From assembly GCA_036563245.1 (NCBI GenBank), contig DATCMU010000042.1, positions 1 to 64,000 on the forward strand: a DNA stretch of 64,000 bases, given 5' to 3'. The first letter of the stretch is position 1, and the number at the start of each line of letters is the position of its first letter. The position numbers were made by a program, and so were the translations under genes. Source of the stretch: DATCMU01 sp036563245 (GTDB taxonomy: Bacteria; Pseudomonadota; Alphaproteobacteria; Rhizobiales; Devosiaceae). Below are positions 16,264-24,201 of the stretch, in pieces. Under the pieces are notes generated by a model. It was not told the DNA's origin, ran no database searches, and saw nothing but the letters and a program-made list of their open reading frames with translations.

Positions 16264-16671
16264 TCAGCCGATGACGCGCTTCTTGCCGTCGTCGCCGAGC
16301 GCGACATAGACGAAATGGCCATCGGTGACCTTGTCGCGGCGGCCCTGCTCGCTTCTGCGGCGCGCCCAGGCCTCGATGGCCACGGTGATCGACGTCGTTC
16401 CGACCCGCGAGACGCGGGTGTAGACGCAGAGCACATCGCCCACCTTGACCGGCGCGATGAAGGTCATCGCCTCGACCGCAACGGTGACGACACGGCCGCC
16501 CACGCGTTCCACCGCGGCAATGGCGCCGGCGATATCCATCTGGCTCATCACCCAGCCGCCAAAGATGTCACCGGCCGGATTGGTGTCGGCGGGCATGGCA
16601 AGCGTGCGGATCGTGAGTGCGCCCTGCGGTTCGCCGTGGCCAGCAGGCCCCGTGTCGGAAACCCCGTTCAT
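16264..16671 (-). CDS. yciA: acyl-CoA thioester hydrolase, YciA family
   Basis: A 135-residue hotdog-fold thioesterase that hydrolyses acyl-CoA to free acid and CoA in the cytoplasm. The signature PADTNPAGDIFGGWVMSQMD (about residues 27-46) carries the catalytic Asp and is typical of YciA, as is the FIAPVKVGDVL strand. Length is normal for the family. Its ATG overlaps the tdk stop by four bases, so it is the second gene of a tdk-yciA operon and is probably translationally coupled. The metabolic link between the two is not obvious. Confidence 0.88.
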   Translation of the reverse strand: MNGVSDTGPAGHGEPQGALTIRTLAMPADTNPAGDIFGGWVMSQMDIAGAIAAVERVGGRVVTVAVEAMTFIAPVKVGDVLCVYTRVSRVGTTSITVAIEAWARRRSEQGRRDKVTDGHFVYVALGDDGKKRVIG

Positions 16672-17297
16672 TCCGCAGCCTCGCCGCTAAAATTGCCATA
16701 GGCGATGCCCGTGGCTGGCCAGCGGCCGGTCTTTTCTTCCCAGTGCCGCCGGCACAGCGACACATATTTGTCGTTGCCGCCAATATCGACCTGTGCGCCC
16801 TCGGTGATGACCTGGCCCGATCCGTCGAGGCGCACGACCATGGTCGCCTTGGCGCCGCATTCGCAGATCGTACGGATCTCACGCAGCACATCGGCGACCG
16901 CCAGCAATTCTGCGGACCCTGGAAAGAGCTTGCCCTGGAAATCGGTCCTGAGGCCATAACACATGACGGGGACCCGCAGGCGATCCGCGACGCGCGCCAG
17001 TTGCCACACCTGATCGGGCGTCAGGAACTGGGCCTCGTCGACGAACACGCAATGTAGCGGGCGCTGCGCGTTGGCGCCCTCGATGCGGGTGAACAGGTCG
17101 TCGGTGCCGGTGAACAGTTCCGCTTCGGCGCTGAGGCCGATGCGCGAGGCAATGCGGCCAAGCCCGGCGCGATCGTCCAGGGCGGCGGTGAACAGAAGGG
17201 TGTTCATTCCGCGCTCGCGATAGTTGTGCGACGCCTGCAGCAGGATTGTCGACTTGCCGGCGTTCATCGCGGCATATGAGAAATAGAGCTTGGCCAT
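16668..17297 (-). CDS. tdk: thymidine kinase (type II)
   Basis: A 209-residue cytosolic thymidine kinase that phosphorylates thymidine (and deoxyuridine) with ATP for pyrimidine salvage. The P-loop AMNAGKST is at residues 10-17, the catalytic Glu88 lies in VFVDEAQF, and the structural zinc site is Cys145, Cys147 (CECG), Cys182 and His185 (LCRRH). Length is normal. It is the first gene of a two-gene unit with yciA, and a minus-strand terminator at 17422-17446 isolates it from anything upstream. Confidence 0.95.
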   Translation of the reverse strand: MAKLYFSYAAMNAGKSTILLQASHNYRERGMNTLLFTAALDDRAGLGRIASRIGLSAEAELFTGTDDLFTRIEGANAQRPLHCVFVDEAQFLTPDQVWQLARVADRLRVPVMCYGLRTDFQGKLFPGSAELLAVADVLREIRTICECGAKATMVVRLDGSGQVITEGAQVDIGGNDKYVSLCRRHWEEKTGRWPATGIAYGNFSGEAAE

Positions 17298-17421
17298 GGA
17301 TGCGCCGGGAATCGGATTGCGTGCGGGCCAACTCTAGCGCAGATGGCGGGGAAATCGACCTGCCAACGCGCCGGCACGCGGGGCTGTGCAAAACCGGCGC
17401 GGAAGCCGGCTGCGACCGCCC

Positions 17422-17589
17422 AAAAAAAGGCCGCCTCGCGGCGGCCATGTTGCCGATTGGGGGGTCGGCGGGGTGGGGCCGCGGGCGCGGCCACCAAGCA
17501 GTCTCCCGGATGTGGCAGCGAGATGGTGCTGTCCGATCCAGGCAAGCCGGACCGTTGGGGGCGACCCGGAATGAGGCCAATCTATCGGC
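17422..17589 (-). ncRNA. candidate structured RNA ending in an intrinsic terminator
   Basis: On the minus strand a strong intrinsic terminator (7-bp GGCCGCC/GGCGGCC stem with four-base loop at 17429-17446, then seven T at 17422-17428) has no protein gene ahead of it. The preceding bases fold into a rod: the GCCGAT at 17584-17589 (5' end) pairs with ATCGGC at 17452-17457, flanked by further matches GGGTCG/CGACCC and an internal GGCCGC-GGCGCGGCC hairpin. The ~168-base size and closed rod shape are reminiscent of 6S RNA, but I see no sequence hallmark that proves it and the usual neighbours of the 6S gene are absent. Confidence 0.4.
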
Positions 17590-17700
17590 GCCACATGACG
17601 GTGATGTGACAGCGGCGATTGTCCCGCGGCCGGCGGCGAATTCAAAAAGAAGTCAAAATTGGCGACTAGGCATATCCCGCGCGGGTGGGCGAGTGGAGTG

Positions 17701-18135
17701 ATGTCGATGATCAAGACTCTGGCGCGTTCTTTGATGTGCGTTGGCCTGATGGCGGCAAGCGGCGCCACTTCGGCGCAGGCAACAGGCGGCCCGTCGGCCC
17801 TCGGGGTGTGGCAGCCCGACAGCGGGGAGGCGCGGTACGAGTTTGCCATGTGTGGAGACAATGGCGACCGGCTTTGTGGGACGCTGATCTGGGTGCGGCC
17901 GGACAAGGACACGCCGGACCAAGTCAAGGAGCTCAAGCAATACCAGTTCAGCGGACTGCGCTCGACTGGCGCGGGCGAGTGGAAGGGCCCGGTTTCCTAT
18001 CGCGGCATCAATGGCGAGGGCACGCTGAAGGTGCTCGACGAAAAGGAAGTCTTTCTCAAGGCTTGCGCCTTCTTCCTTTGCAAGACGATCAAGCTCAATC
18101 GCTATGACGGTACCGATATCGGGGCCGCGCAGTAG
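17701..18135 (+). CDS. secreted DUF2147 family protein
   Basis: A 144-residue exported protein with a signal peptide cleaved near residue 26 (ATSAQA) and a DUF2147 domain: GVWQPDSGEARYEF, the CGTLIWV strand with Cys in CGDNGDRLCG, and YRGINGEGTLKVL. DUF2147 proteins are lipocalin-like periplasmic or secreted proteins of unknown ligand. GGAG is two bases before ATG 17701 and eight before ATG 17707, so the second methionine may be the true start. It converges with the EamA gene downstream. Confidence 0.8.
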   Translation: MSMIKTLARSLMCVGLMAASGATSAQATGGPSALGVWQPDSGEARYEFAMCGDNGDRLCGTLIWVRPDKDTPDQVKELKQYQFSGLRSTGAGEWKGPVSYRGINGEGTLKVLDEKEVFLKACAFFLCKTIKLNRYDGTDIGAAQ

Positions 18136-18150
18136 GCTCGGCAGGGGCCG

Positions 18151-19053
18151 TCACGGCCGCACGATCTCGATGGGCGCACGCCGTCGGGCGAGGGCGGGAA
18201 TGGTCTCGACCGCGACGATTGCGGCCAGGATCATCGCGGCCCCCAGATAACCCTGGGGCGGCAGGCGCTCGCCGAGCAGCAGCCACCCCCCGAATGCGGC
18301 GAACAGGCTCTCCGCCGACAGGATGATAGCGGCATTGGCGGGGGGAACATGGAGCTGACCGACCGCCTGCAAGGTGAAGGCAATGGCGGTGGATACCAGC
18401 CCGGCATAGGCGATTTCCACCCAGCCGCGCGACAGGTCGGCGAGCGTTATGACTTCGAAACCTCCGGCCAAAAGCAGGCTGAATGCGCCGGCCATGAGAA
18501 AGGTGGCGCAGGAGACAAGGATCGGCAGGCCGGTCTGTCGCGCCGCGTAGCCAATGATCAACACGTGCATCGCCCAGAAGAACGAACTGGCAATGACCAG
18601 GGAATCGCCCGAACCGAAGGCGGTCAGTCTTGCGCCGGTGAGCAGATACAGCCCGCCAAGCGCAAGGGGGCTGCACAGCCACACCACCGGATGGGGCCGG
18701 GTGCGGAACATTACGAGCAGCACGATGGGCACGAAGAACACGTAGAGCCCGGTCAGGAAGCCGCCATTGGTGACCGAAGTTGTCAGCAGCCCGGTCTGTT
18801 GCAGGTAGGAACCGAGGAAGAAGTTGACCGCAAGGAAGGCGATAACCGCCCAGTGCCGGTGCGTCAGGCGCGCCTTGCGCCTTGCATGCTCGCGCAGGGC
18901 CAGCGGCAGCACGGCGAGCCCGCCCAGCAGATAGCGCGCCGCAATGAAGGTGAGCGGCCCGACGCTGGTCATCGCGCTTTTCTGCGCAACGAAGCCGAAC
19001 CCCCAGAACATGGTGGCCAGCAACAGCACCAGCATCGCAAGCGGGCGCGACAT
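18151..19053 (-). CDS. EamA/DMT-family transporter
   Basis: A 300-residue inner-membrane permease with about ten membrane segments in two EamA repeats (MSRPLAMLVLLLATMFWGFG opens the first, SGDSLVIASSFFWAMHVLIIG the second). Members export amino acids or other small metabolites; the substrate here is unknown. The frame is open far upstream, but the start at 19053 gives the normal family length. It lies eight bases after the class V aminotransferase gene, so the two form an operon and the transporter may handle a product or substrate of that enzyme. Confidence 0.88.
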   Translation of the reverse strand: MSRPLAMLVLLLATMFWGFGFVAQKSAMTSVGPLTFIAARYLLGGLAVLPLALREHARRKARLTHRHWAVIAFLAVNFFLGSYLQQTGLLTTSVTNGGFLTGLYVFFVPIVLLVMFRTRPHPVVWLCSPLALGGLYLLTGARLTAFGSGDSLVIASSFFWAMHVLIIGYAARQTGLPILVSCATFLMAGAFSLLLAGGFEVITLADLSRGWVEIAYAGLVSTAIAFTLQAVGQLHVPPANAAIILSAESLFAAFGGWLLLGERLPPQGYLGAAMILAAIVAVETIPALARRRAPIEIVRP

Positions 19054-19061
19054 CGGGATGC

Positions 19062-20288
19062 CTAGCCCAGTTCGGCGTCGAGCGCGGTCAACAGCCGGTC
19101 GATTTCTTCGGGGCTGGTGTAGTGCACGAAGGAGAGGCGCAGCACGCCATGCTCGGGCTCGATTCCGAGCGCCTCGAGCAGTCGCCAGGCGTAGAAATGC
19201 CCGCCGCCGGCCATGATGCCGTGCTCGGCCAATCGCTGGGCGACGCCGAAGCCGGGCTCGGCAAGCGAGAGGGAGATGGTGGGCGCGCGATCCGTTGGGA
19301 TGGCCGGTCCGATCAGGCGCACCCTGTTGCTCGAGGAGAGGAAGTCGAGCAAGGGCGCCATCAGCGCGGTTTCCTGGGCGCGCATGGCGGCATGGGCGCG
19401 CCGGAATGGATCGGCCCCGGAGACCTTGTCGCCGGCCATTTCCGCGATCGCCTCGAGATAGTCGGCAATGCCGGCGCTGGCCGCGATCTGGGCATGGTCG
19501 GGGCCGGCGGGGGTCAGCCGCTTGCGCAGCACACCGTCGTTGAAGAAATGGCCCTGGTTGGGCAATTCGGCGGCCAGGTCGGGCCGCACCGCCATGATGC
19601 CCTGGTGCGGGCCATAGACCTTGTAGGTGGAGAAGAGATAGATATCGACGCCGAGATCGGCGAGATCCGGCAATCCGTGCGGCGCATACGAAACGCCATC
19701 GACAACGGCCAGCGCGCCGGCGGCGTGGACCTTTTCCGCGATGCTTTTGACGGGGTTGATCTCGCCCACGATATTGGAGCAATGCGGAAAGGCGACCAGC
19801 CGGGTCTTTTCATCGAGCAATCGATCGAGGTCGGCGGGATCGAGATGTCCGGTCGCCGGGTCGACGGCCCATTCGCGCACCACGATGCCGGCATCGGCGA
19901 GCTTTCGCCACGCGCCGGAATTGGCCTCGTGGTCCTGGTTGGTGACCACGACGGCGTCGCCGGGCTTGAGATGGCGCGCAAAGGCATGGCCAAGCGCATA
20001 GGTATTGGCCGAAGTGGACGGGCCGAAATGCAGCCAGTCGGGGGAGATATTGAGCGCCAGCGCAAGGCGATCATAGGCGTGGTCCATCGCTTCGCCGGCA
20101 GCGATCGAGGCGCCATAGGCGCCATAGGGCTGGACCTTGGTGCCGCGATAGAAGTGGTCGAGCCGGTGCAGCACCTGTGCCGAGGTGAACGATCCGCCGG
20201 CATTCTCGAAGAAGGCCTGCCCCTGCAGGAGCGGCTGGGCAAAGGCGGGAAAATTCTGGCGCACGAGCGCTGGATCGAGAGGAAGCAT
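19062..20288 (-). CDS. class V aminotransferase (cysteine desulfurase-like fold)
   Basis: A 408-residue PLP enzyme of the aminotransferase class V/NifS superfamily. Features include FFENAGGSFTSAQVL near the N-terminus, the Asp of VVDGVSYAPHG, and the PLP lysine in LFSTYKVYGPHQG. The pattern ENAGG and the absence of a clear catalytic cysteine loop speak against a classical IscS/SufS; it resembles the 'cysteine desulfurase-like' subfamily of unsettled substrate. ATG 20288 starts the conserved region although the frame opens earlier. It is followed closely by an EamA transporter. Confidence 0.82.
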   Translation of the reverse strand: MLPLDPALVRQNFPAFAQPLLQGQAFFENAGGSFTSAQVLHRLDHFYRGTKVQPYGAYGASIAAGEAMDHAYDRLALALNISPDWLHFGPSTSANTYALGHAFARHLKPGDAVVVTNQDHEANSGAWRKLADAGIVVREWAVDPATGHLDPADLDRLLDEKTRLVAFPHCSNIVGEINPVKSIAEKVHAAGALAVVDGVSYAPHGLPDLADLGVDIYLFSTYKVYGPHQGIMAVRPDLAAELPNQGHFFNDGVLRKRLTPAGPDHAQIAASAGIADYLEAIAEMAGDKVSGADPFRRAHAAMRAQETALMAPLLDFLSSSNRVRLIGPAIPTDRAPTISLSLAEPGFGVAQRLAEHGIMAGGGHFYAWRLLEALGIEPEHGVLRLSFVHYTSPEEIDRLLTALDAELG

Positions 20289-20380
20289 GATCGGCCGGGT
20301 GTTGTTCGTTCGAGTGGCTGGACGTCGCGATTGGTAGTCCGTGGAGAGGCGGCGGGCAACCACCAAGGCGCGAAGAATCC

Positions 20381-20417
20381 AAAAAGCCCCGGCCGCACAT
20401 GGCGCGCCGGGGCTTTT
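20381..20417. terminator. bidirectional intrinsic terminator
   Basis: AAAAAGCCCCGGC at 20381-20393 pairs with GCCGGGGCTTTT at 20406-20417, giving a strong stem with A/T runs on both sides. It lies 85 bases after the Spy-like gene stop and upstream of the aminotransferase gene, so it ends the minus-strand transcript. Confidence 0.85.
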
Positions 20418-20501
20418 CGGGAGGAAGAGGCTGGGAGGAACCCGTCACTGCCAGGGATGAGGGGGCTTGGGGGACAGCAGCGGCGGGCTCCTCCGAGTGG
20501 G

Positions 20502-21143
20502 TCAGTTGCCGGCGGCGGGCGCGTTCGGTCCGGGCCCATTGCCCTGACCCTGGGCAGGTCCCATGCGATTGCCGGGGCCGGTGCCGTCGCGGTCACCCCA
20601 ACCGCGCGCCTTTTGCGGCTGCAGCAGGGCTTTCTGGGCGTCGGTGAGGCTGTTGTAGAAGGCCTCGAGTTTCGGGGTCACCGCATCGAGCGCGGCGATT
20701 TCGGCGGTCAGCCGGTCCTTGCGCTCAGTCATCCGGTCGACGATCGAGGCGGTCCTGTTGGCGCCTGGCGCCGGGCAGGTCTTGGCGAAATCGGCCTGGG
20801 CGGCAAGAGCTGCCGTCTTGAGGTCGTCGAACAGCGGCTTCTGGGCGTCGGTGAGGTTGAGGCGCTGCTCGAGCGCGCCGAAGATTGCGCCGATGCGTTC
20901 CGCGCCATTGGGCGAGCACACGGCGGTGAACAGCGAGCCGCGGTCGTTCATCATGCCGCGCATCATGCCCTTGCGGCCCATGTCGTCATTGTCCCAGCCG
21001 CGCATCTGTCCGTTCTGGCCCATCATGGCGCCCTGTTGGGGGCCCTGCTGGTTCCAGCCATGCGCGAAGGCGGTGGGGACGACCGCGGCGGCGATACCAC
21101 CTGCAAGAGTGGTGGCGAGGAGGAGGGTGGTGAACTTCTTCAT
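20502..21143 (-). CDS. periplasmic Spy/CpxP family protein (LTxxQ motif)
   Basis: A 213-residue exported protein. The signal peptide ends at PTAFA, near residue 27. Then comes a methionine/glycine-rich stretch (MMGQNGQMRGW, GRKGMMRGMMND), followed by helices with the LTxxQ repeats LTDAQKPLF and LTDAQKALL that define the Spy/CpxP family of periplasmic chaperones and metal or envelope stress sensors. The C-terminus is glycine/asparagine/proline-rich. ATG 21143 has AAGGAC upstream. A partner CpxAR-type system is not in the window. Confidence 0.82.
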   Translation of the reverse strand: MKKFTTLLLATTLAGGIAAAVVPTAFAHGWNQQGPQQGAMMGQNGQMRGWDNDDMGRKGMMRGMMNDRGSLFTAVCSPNGAERIGAIFGALEQRLNLTDAQKPLFDDLKTAALAAQADFAKTCPAPGANRTASIVDRMTERKDRLTAEIAALDAVTPKLEAFYNSLTDAQKALLQPQKARGWGDRDGTGPGNRMGPAQGQGNGPGPNAPAAGN

Positions 21144-21283
21144 CACGACAAGTCCTTGTCTTGGTTTGTGAGGCGTGCCGCCCCGCGTTGCGTCTGATCG
21201 ATGATGAAGATAGGCCGCTTCGAGTTGCGGCAAGCTGTCCGCCGGATGAAAATTCGGTAAGGGCGGTAAGGTTGGGGGGGCGC

Positions 21284-21315
21284 AAAAAAAACGCGCCGGA
21301 GGGCGTCCGGCGCGT
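21284..21315 (-). terminator. intrinsic terminator after the CBS gene
   Basis: ACGCGCCGGA (21291-21300) pairs perfectly with TCCGGCGCGT (21306-21315) around a five-base loop. Read on the minus strand the stem is followed by eight T. It lies 26 bases after the CBS gene stop. Confidence 0.9.
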
Positions 21316-21340
21316 CGCATGGGCTCGGGTGCCGGCCCGG

Positions 21341-21769
21341 TCAGGACGTGATGTATTCACGCAATGCAGCGGCTTCGTGCTCGATCTCCTCGATCTTGCG
21401 CTTGACCACATCGCCGATGGAGACGACGCCGACCAGCTCGCCGTCCTCGACTACGGGCATGTGGCGGATGCGCTTGTCGGTCATGATGTGCATGAGTTCG
21501 TCGATTTCGGTGGCGCGGGTGCAGGTGAAGGGCTTGGCTGTCATGACCTGCGAAATCGCACCGGCCAGCACCGCCGCACGGTCGCCGGACAGACGGCGCA
21601 CGATGTCGCGCTCGGACAGGATGCCGACCACTCTGCCGGCGGTATCGACCACCACCAGGGCGCCGATATTGTTGGCATTCAGCAGGTCGACCGCCTCGGA
21701 AATCCGGGCGTCCGAATTGACGGTAAAGACATCGGCACCCTTGCCTTCGAGAATCTGGGCAACGTTCAC
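21341..21769 (-). CDS. CBS-domain protein (paired CBS repeats)
   Basis: A 142-residue cytosolic protein made of two CBS motifs: the first with DARISEAVDLLNANNIGALV and GILSERDIVRRL, the second with TEIDELMHIMTDKRIRHMPV and VGVVSIGDVVK. Such pairs bind adenine nucleotides and act as energy sensors; no partner enzyme is adjacent. GTG 21769 is chosen as start because GGGAGGAA lies five bases before it, and the frame upstream has no family character. Its transcript ends at a strong terminator. Confidence 0.87.
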   Translation of the reverse strand: MNVAQILEGKGADVFTVNSDARISEAVDLLNANNIGALVVVDTAGRVVGILSERDIVRRLSGDRAAVLAGAISQVMTAKPFTCTRATEIDELMHIMTDKRIRHMPVVEDGELVGVVSIGDVVKRKIEEIEHEAAALREYITS

Positions 21770-21932
21770 TGCAGTTCCTCCCTTGGTCTCCACACCGATA
21801 ATGTAACATCCGGGCGCGCGCTTACCTAGACAGCACAAAGTCGGTGCCCAAACGCCAGAAGGCGCCGGCGATGGACGCCGGCGAGTTGGCCGCAGGGGCG
21901 GCTGGGTTCTGGTGGCCGGCCGGGGGCGGCGG

Positions 21933-22211
21933 TCAGCCTTCTCCCCTGCCGGGGGGCGTGGGGGAATGGCGCGAGGGGTTGGCGCTGCTGTCGTGCCGGC
22001 GCGCCTTGCGTGCCAGCCGGCGGCTTGATGTCGCCCACCAGACCTCGACGATGAAGAAGGTGATCAGCGCACCAAGTGCGGCGATGATGGTGAAGTCGTT
22101 CGAATAGACGCGCGACCCATCGTCGGCCATGGCGGCGGTAGCAAGAAGTACCCCGAAAACGATCACCGAACTTTCGAGGGCGCGGATCCACATTCTCATT
22201 CTGCGATTCAT
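21933..22211 (-). CDS. small membrane protein, hypothetical
   Basis: A 92-residue candidate gene starting MNRRMRMWIRALE, with two hydrophobic segments (SSVIVFGVLLATAAMA and FTIIAALGALITFFIVEVWWA) and a basic tail. The tail is encoded by a C/G-rich palindromic stretch at about 21935-21965 that resembles the repeat inside uvrB. The ribosome-binding site is weak (GGATGG). I do not recognise the family. Confidence 0.5.
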   Translation of the reverse strand: MNRRMRMWIRALESSVIVFGVLLATAAMADDGSRVYSNDFTIIAALGALITFFIVEVWWATSSRRLARKARRHDSSANPSRHSPTPPGRGEG

Positions 22212-22349
22212 TTCAGGCCATCCGGCTTTTTCCAGATTCGATGGAAAGAGCCTGCGCCCGCATTGGGGATGGAATTTGCGCGACCCGGGGAAAACCGGGT
22301 ACCATTTGCGGGCATTTGTGTGGCGGGCGTCGCCGCTGAGGGAGGTGGA

Positions 22350-22799
22350 ATGGCCGCTAACCCGCAAAGACTTGCCGTATGTGTGGCCGGCGCGGTGCTT
22401 GTCCTGCTGGCGATGCTTGTTCCGGCCGTCCCGGAAGACAGGGGCGTGGTGCAGCAGCCGGCGTGGCAGGTCGCGATTGCCGCGCAGATCGAGGCGTTCC
22501 GCCGCGGCGACGCGGATGCGGCGTTCGGCCTGGCGGGGGCGGGCTTTCACGAAGCGTTCTCCGACGCCCGGCAATTTGCCGCATCGGTCCGGCTGTCGGG
22601 ATATGCGCCGCTGCTGGACGCCCTGAGCTTCAGTTTCCAGGGCTTCACCATCGAGCCGGGCGGCGATGTGGTGCAGGAGGTGCGCGTGCTCGCGCCGGAC
22701 CAGCGGATCTATCTGGCCACCTATCGCATGACACTGGAGCCGGAAGGGTGGCGCGTACAAGGCGTGGGCCTTGAAAGAACGCGCGGTGTCGGCATCTGA
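22350..22799 (+). CDS. DUF4864-like exported or membrane-anchored protein
   Basis: A 149-residue protein with one N-terminal membrane segment or signal (LAVCVAGAVLVLLAMLVPAV), then a small alpha+beta domain starting IAAQIEAFRRGDADAAFGLA and ending with the RIYLATYRMTLEPEGWRVQG strands. That matches the plan of DUF4864, a cystatin/NTF2-like domain of unknown function. GGGAGG lies four bases before ATG 22350. It is divergent from the small membrane-protein gene and upstream of aatA. Confidence 0.65.
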   Translation: MAANPQRLAVCVAGAVLVLLAMLVPAVPEDRGVVQQPAWQVAIAAQIEAFRRGDADAAFGLAGAGFHEAFSDARQFAASVRLSGYAPLLDALSFSFQGFTIEPGGDVVQEVRVLAPDQRIYLATYRMTLEPEGWRVQGVGLERTRGVGI

Positions 22800-22897
22800 A
22801 CGCCGCGCCGATCCCATTTCCAAACACGGCGATTGTGATCCGGGCCGGGACGCCCTAACACTGCGCTCTCAACCTTGCGCGTGGAGACGGTGAGATA

Positions 22898-24100
22898 ATG
22901 GGGTTCTACTCGGAAGCATTGCTGCGCGTGGCGCCATCGCAGACGGTGGCGATTTCGCAAAAGGCGCGGGAAATGGCGCGGCAAGGACGCGACGTGATCG
23001 CGCTGTCGGCGGGCGAGCCTGATTTCGATACCCCTGACAATGTGAAGCGCGCCGCGATTGCCGCGATCGAGGCGGGCAAGACCAAATATACCAATGTGGA
23101 CGGCATCCCCGAACTCAAGGAAGCGGTGGCCGAAAAGTTCCGCCGCGACAACGGGCTCGACGTCACCGCCGCGGACTGTTTCGTGGGATCGGGCGGCAAG
23201 CAGATCATCTTCAACGCGCTCATGGCCACGCTCAATCCGGGAGACGAGGTGGTGATTCCGGCGCCCTTCTGGGTGAGCTATCCCGAGATCGTGCGGCTGG
23301 CGGGGGCCGAACCCGTTTTCGTGGCGGCCGGCGCGCAAACCGGTTTCAAGATGTCGCCGGAGGCGCTGCGCGCCGCGATTACGCCCAGAACCAAGTGGCT
23401 GATGCTCAACTCGCCGTCGAATCCGTCGGGGGCGGCCTATTCGGCCAAGGCGCTGGCGGGACTGGCCGAGGTGCTGCTCGACAATCCGCATGTGCACGTG
23501 CTGACCGACGACATCTACGAGCCGCTTGTCTATGACGGGCGCTCCTTCGCTACCATCGCCCAGGTGGAGCCGCGCCTCGCGGGGCGCACGCTGACCATGA
23601 ACGGGGTCTCCAAGTCGCATTCGATGACGGGCTGGCGCATCGGTTATTGCACGGGCCCGCGCGAACTGCTCGCCGCCATGGTCAAGCTGCAGTCGCAATC
23701 GACGACCAATCCGTGCTCGATCTCGCAATGGGCGGCGGTGGAGGCGCTCAACGGCCCGCAGGATTTCCTCGTAGAGTGGCGCAAGGTGTTTCAGGACCGG
23801 CGCGACCTGGTCGTGGACCGGCTCAACGCGGCGAACGGCATCGATTGCCTGACGCCGGAAGGGGCGTTCTATGTTTTCCCCTCATGCGCGGCGCTGCTCG
23901 GCAAGGTGACGGCCAAAGGCACCCGGATCGAGACCGACGAGGATTTCGTCATGGCGCTCCTGGAGGAAACGGGCGTGGCGCTCGTGCACGGGAGCGCCTT
24001 CGGCCTGCCCGGCCATTTCCGGCTCAGCTATGCCGCGGCGACCGAGCAACTGGCTGAAGCCACCGCACGGATATTCGCGTTCTGTGAAGGCGTTCGCTGA
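22898..24100 (+). CDS. aatA: aspartate aminotransferase (class I, Ib subgroup)
   Basis: A 400-residue PLP enzyme that interconverts aspartate and 2-oxoglutarate with oxaloacetate and glutamate. The substrate-clamp segment ALSAGEPDFDTP and the asparagine of NSPSNPSG are present, and Lys239 in SKSHSMTGWRIGY forms the PLP aldimine. Length and motifs fit the bacterial Ib aspartate/prephenate aminotransferases of alphaproteobacteria, so activity on prephenate is possible too. ATG 22898 follows GGAGACGG. It stands alone on the plus strand before msrP. Confidence 0.92.
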   Translation: MGFYSEALLRVAPSQTVAISQKAREMARQGRDVIALSAGEPDFDTPDNVKRAAIAAIEAGKTKYTNVDGIPELKEAVAEKFRRDNGLDVTAADCFVGSGGKQIIFNALMATLNPGDEVVIPAPFWVSYPEIVRLAGAEPVFVAAGAQTGFKMSPEALRAAITPRTKWLMLNSPSNPSGAAYSAKALAGLAEVLLDNPHVHVLTDDIYEPLVYDGRSFATIAQVEPRLAGRTLTMNGVSKSHSMTGWRIGYCTGPRELLAAMVKLQSQSTTNPCSISQWAAVEALNGPQDFLVEWRKVFQDRRDLVVDRLNAANGIDCLTPEGAFYVFPSCAALLGKVTAKGTRIETDEDFVMALLEETGVALVHGSAFGLPGHFRLSYAAATEQLAEATARIFAFCEGVR

Positions 24101-24201
24101 GGTCCGTAAACTCGCGATCACGGGCAATTGAGGGCAATTGCTTTGCCTTTCAGCGGTCGGCGGGCCCATGTTCGGGCCATGAGGAAAACTGGAGAAATGC
24201 C

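Noticed and set aside
17452..17589. SRP (4.5S) RNA
   Set aside because: The conserved GGAAGCAGC-type tetraloop region of SRP RNA is absent.
19122..21197. A 691-residue plus-strand open frame
   Set aside because: It runs antisense through the aminotransferase, a bidirectional terminator and the Spy-like gene. Those minus-strand genes have clear motifs; this frame has none.
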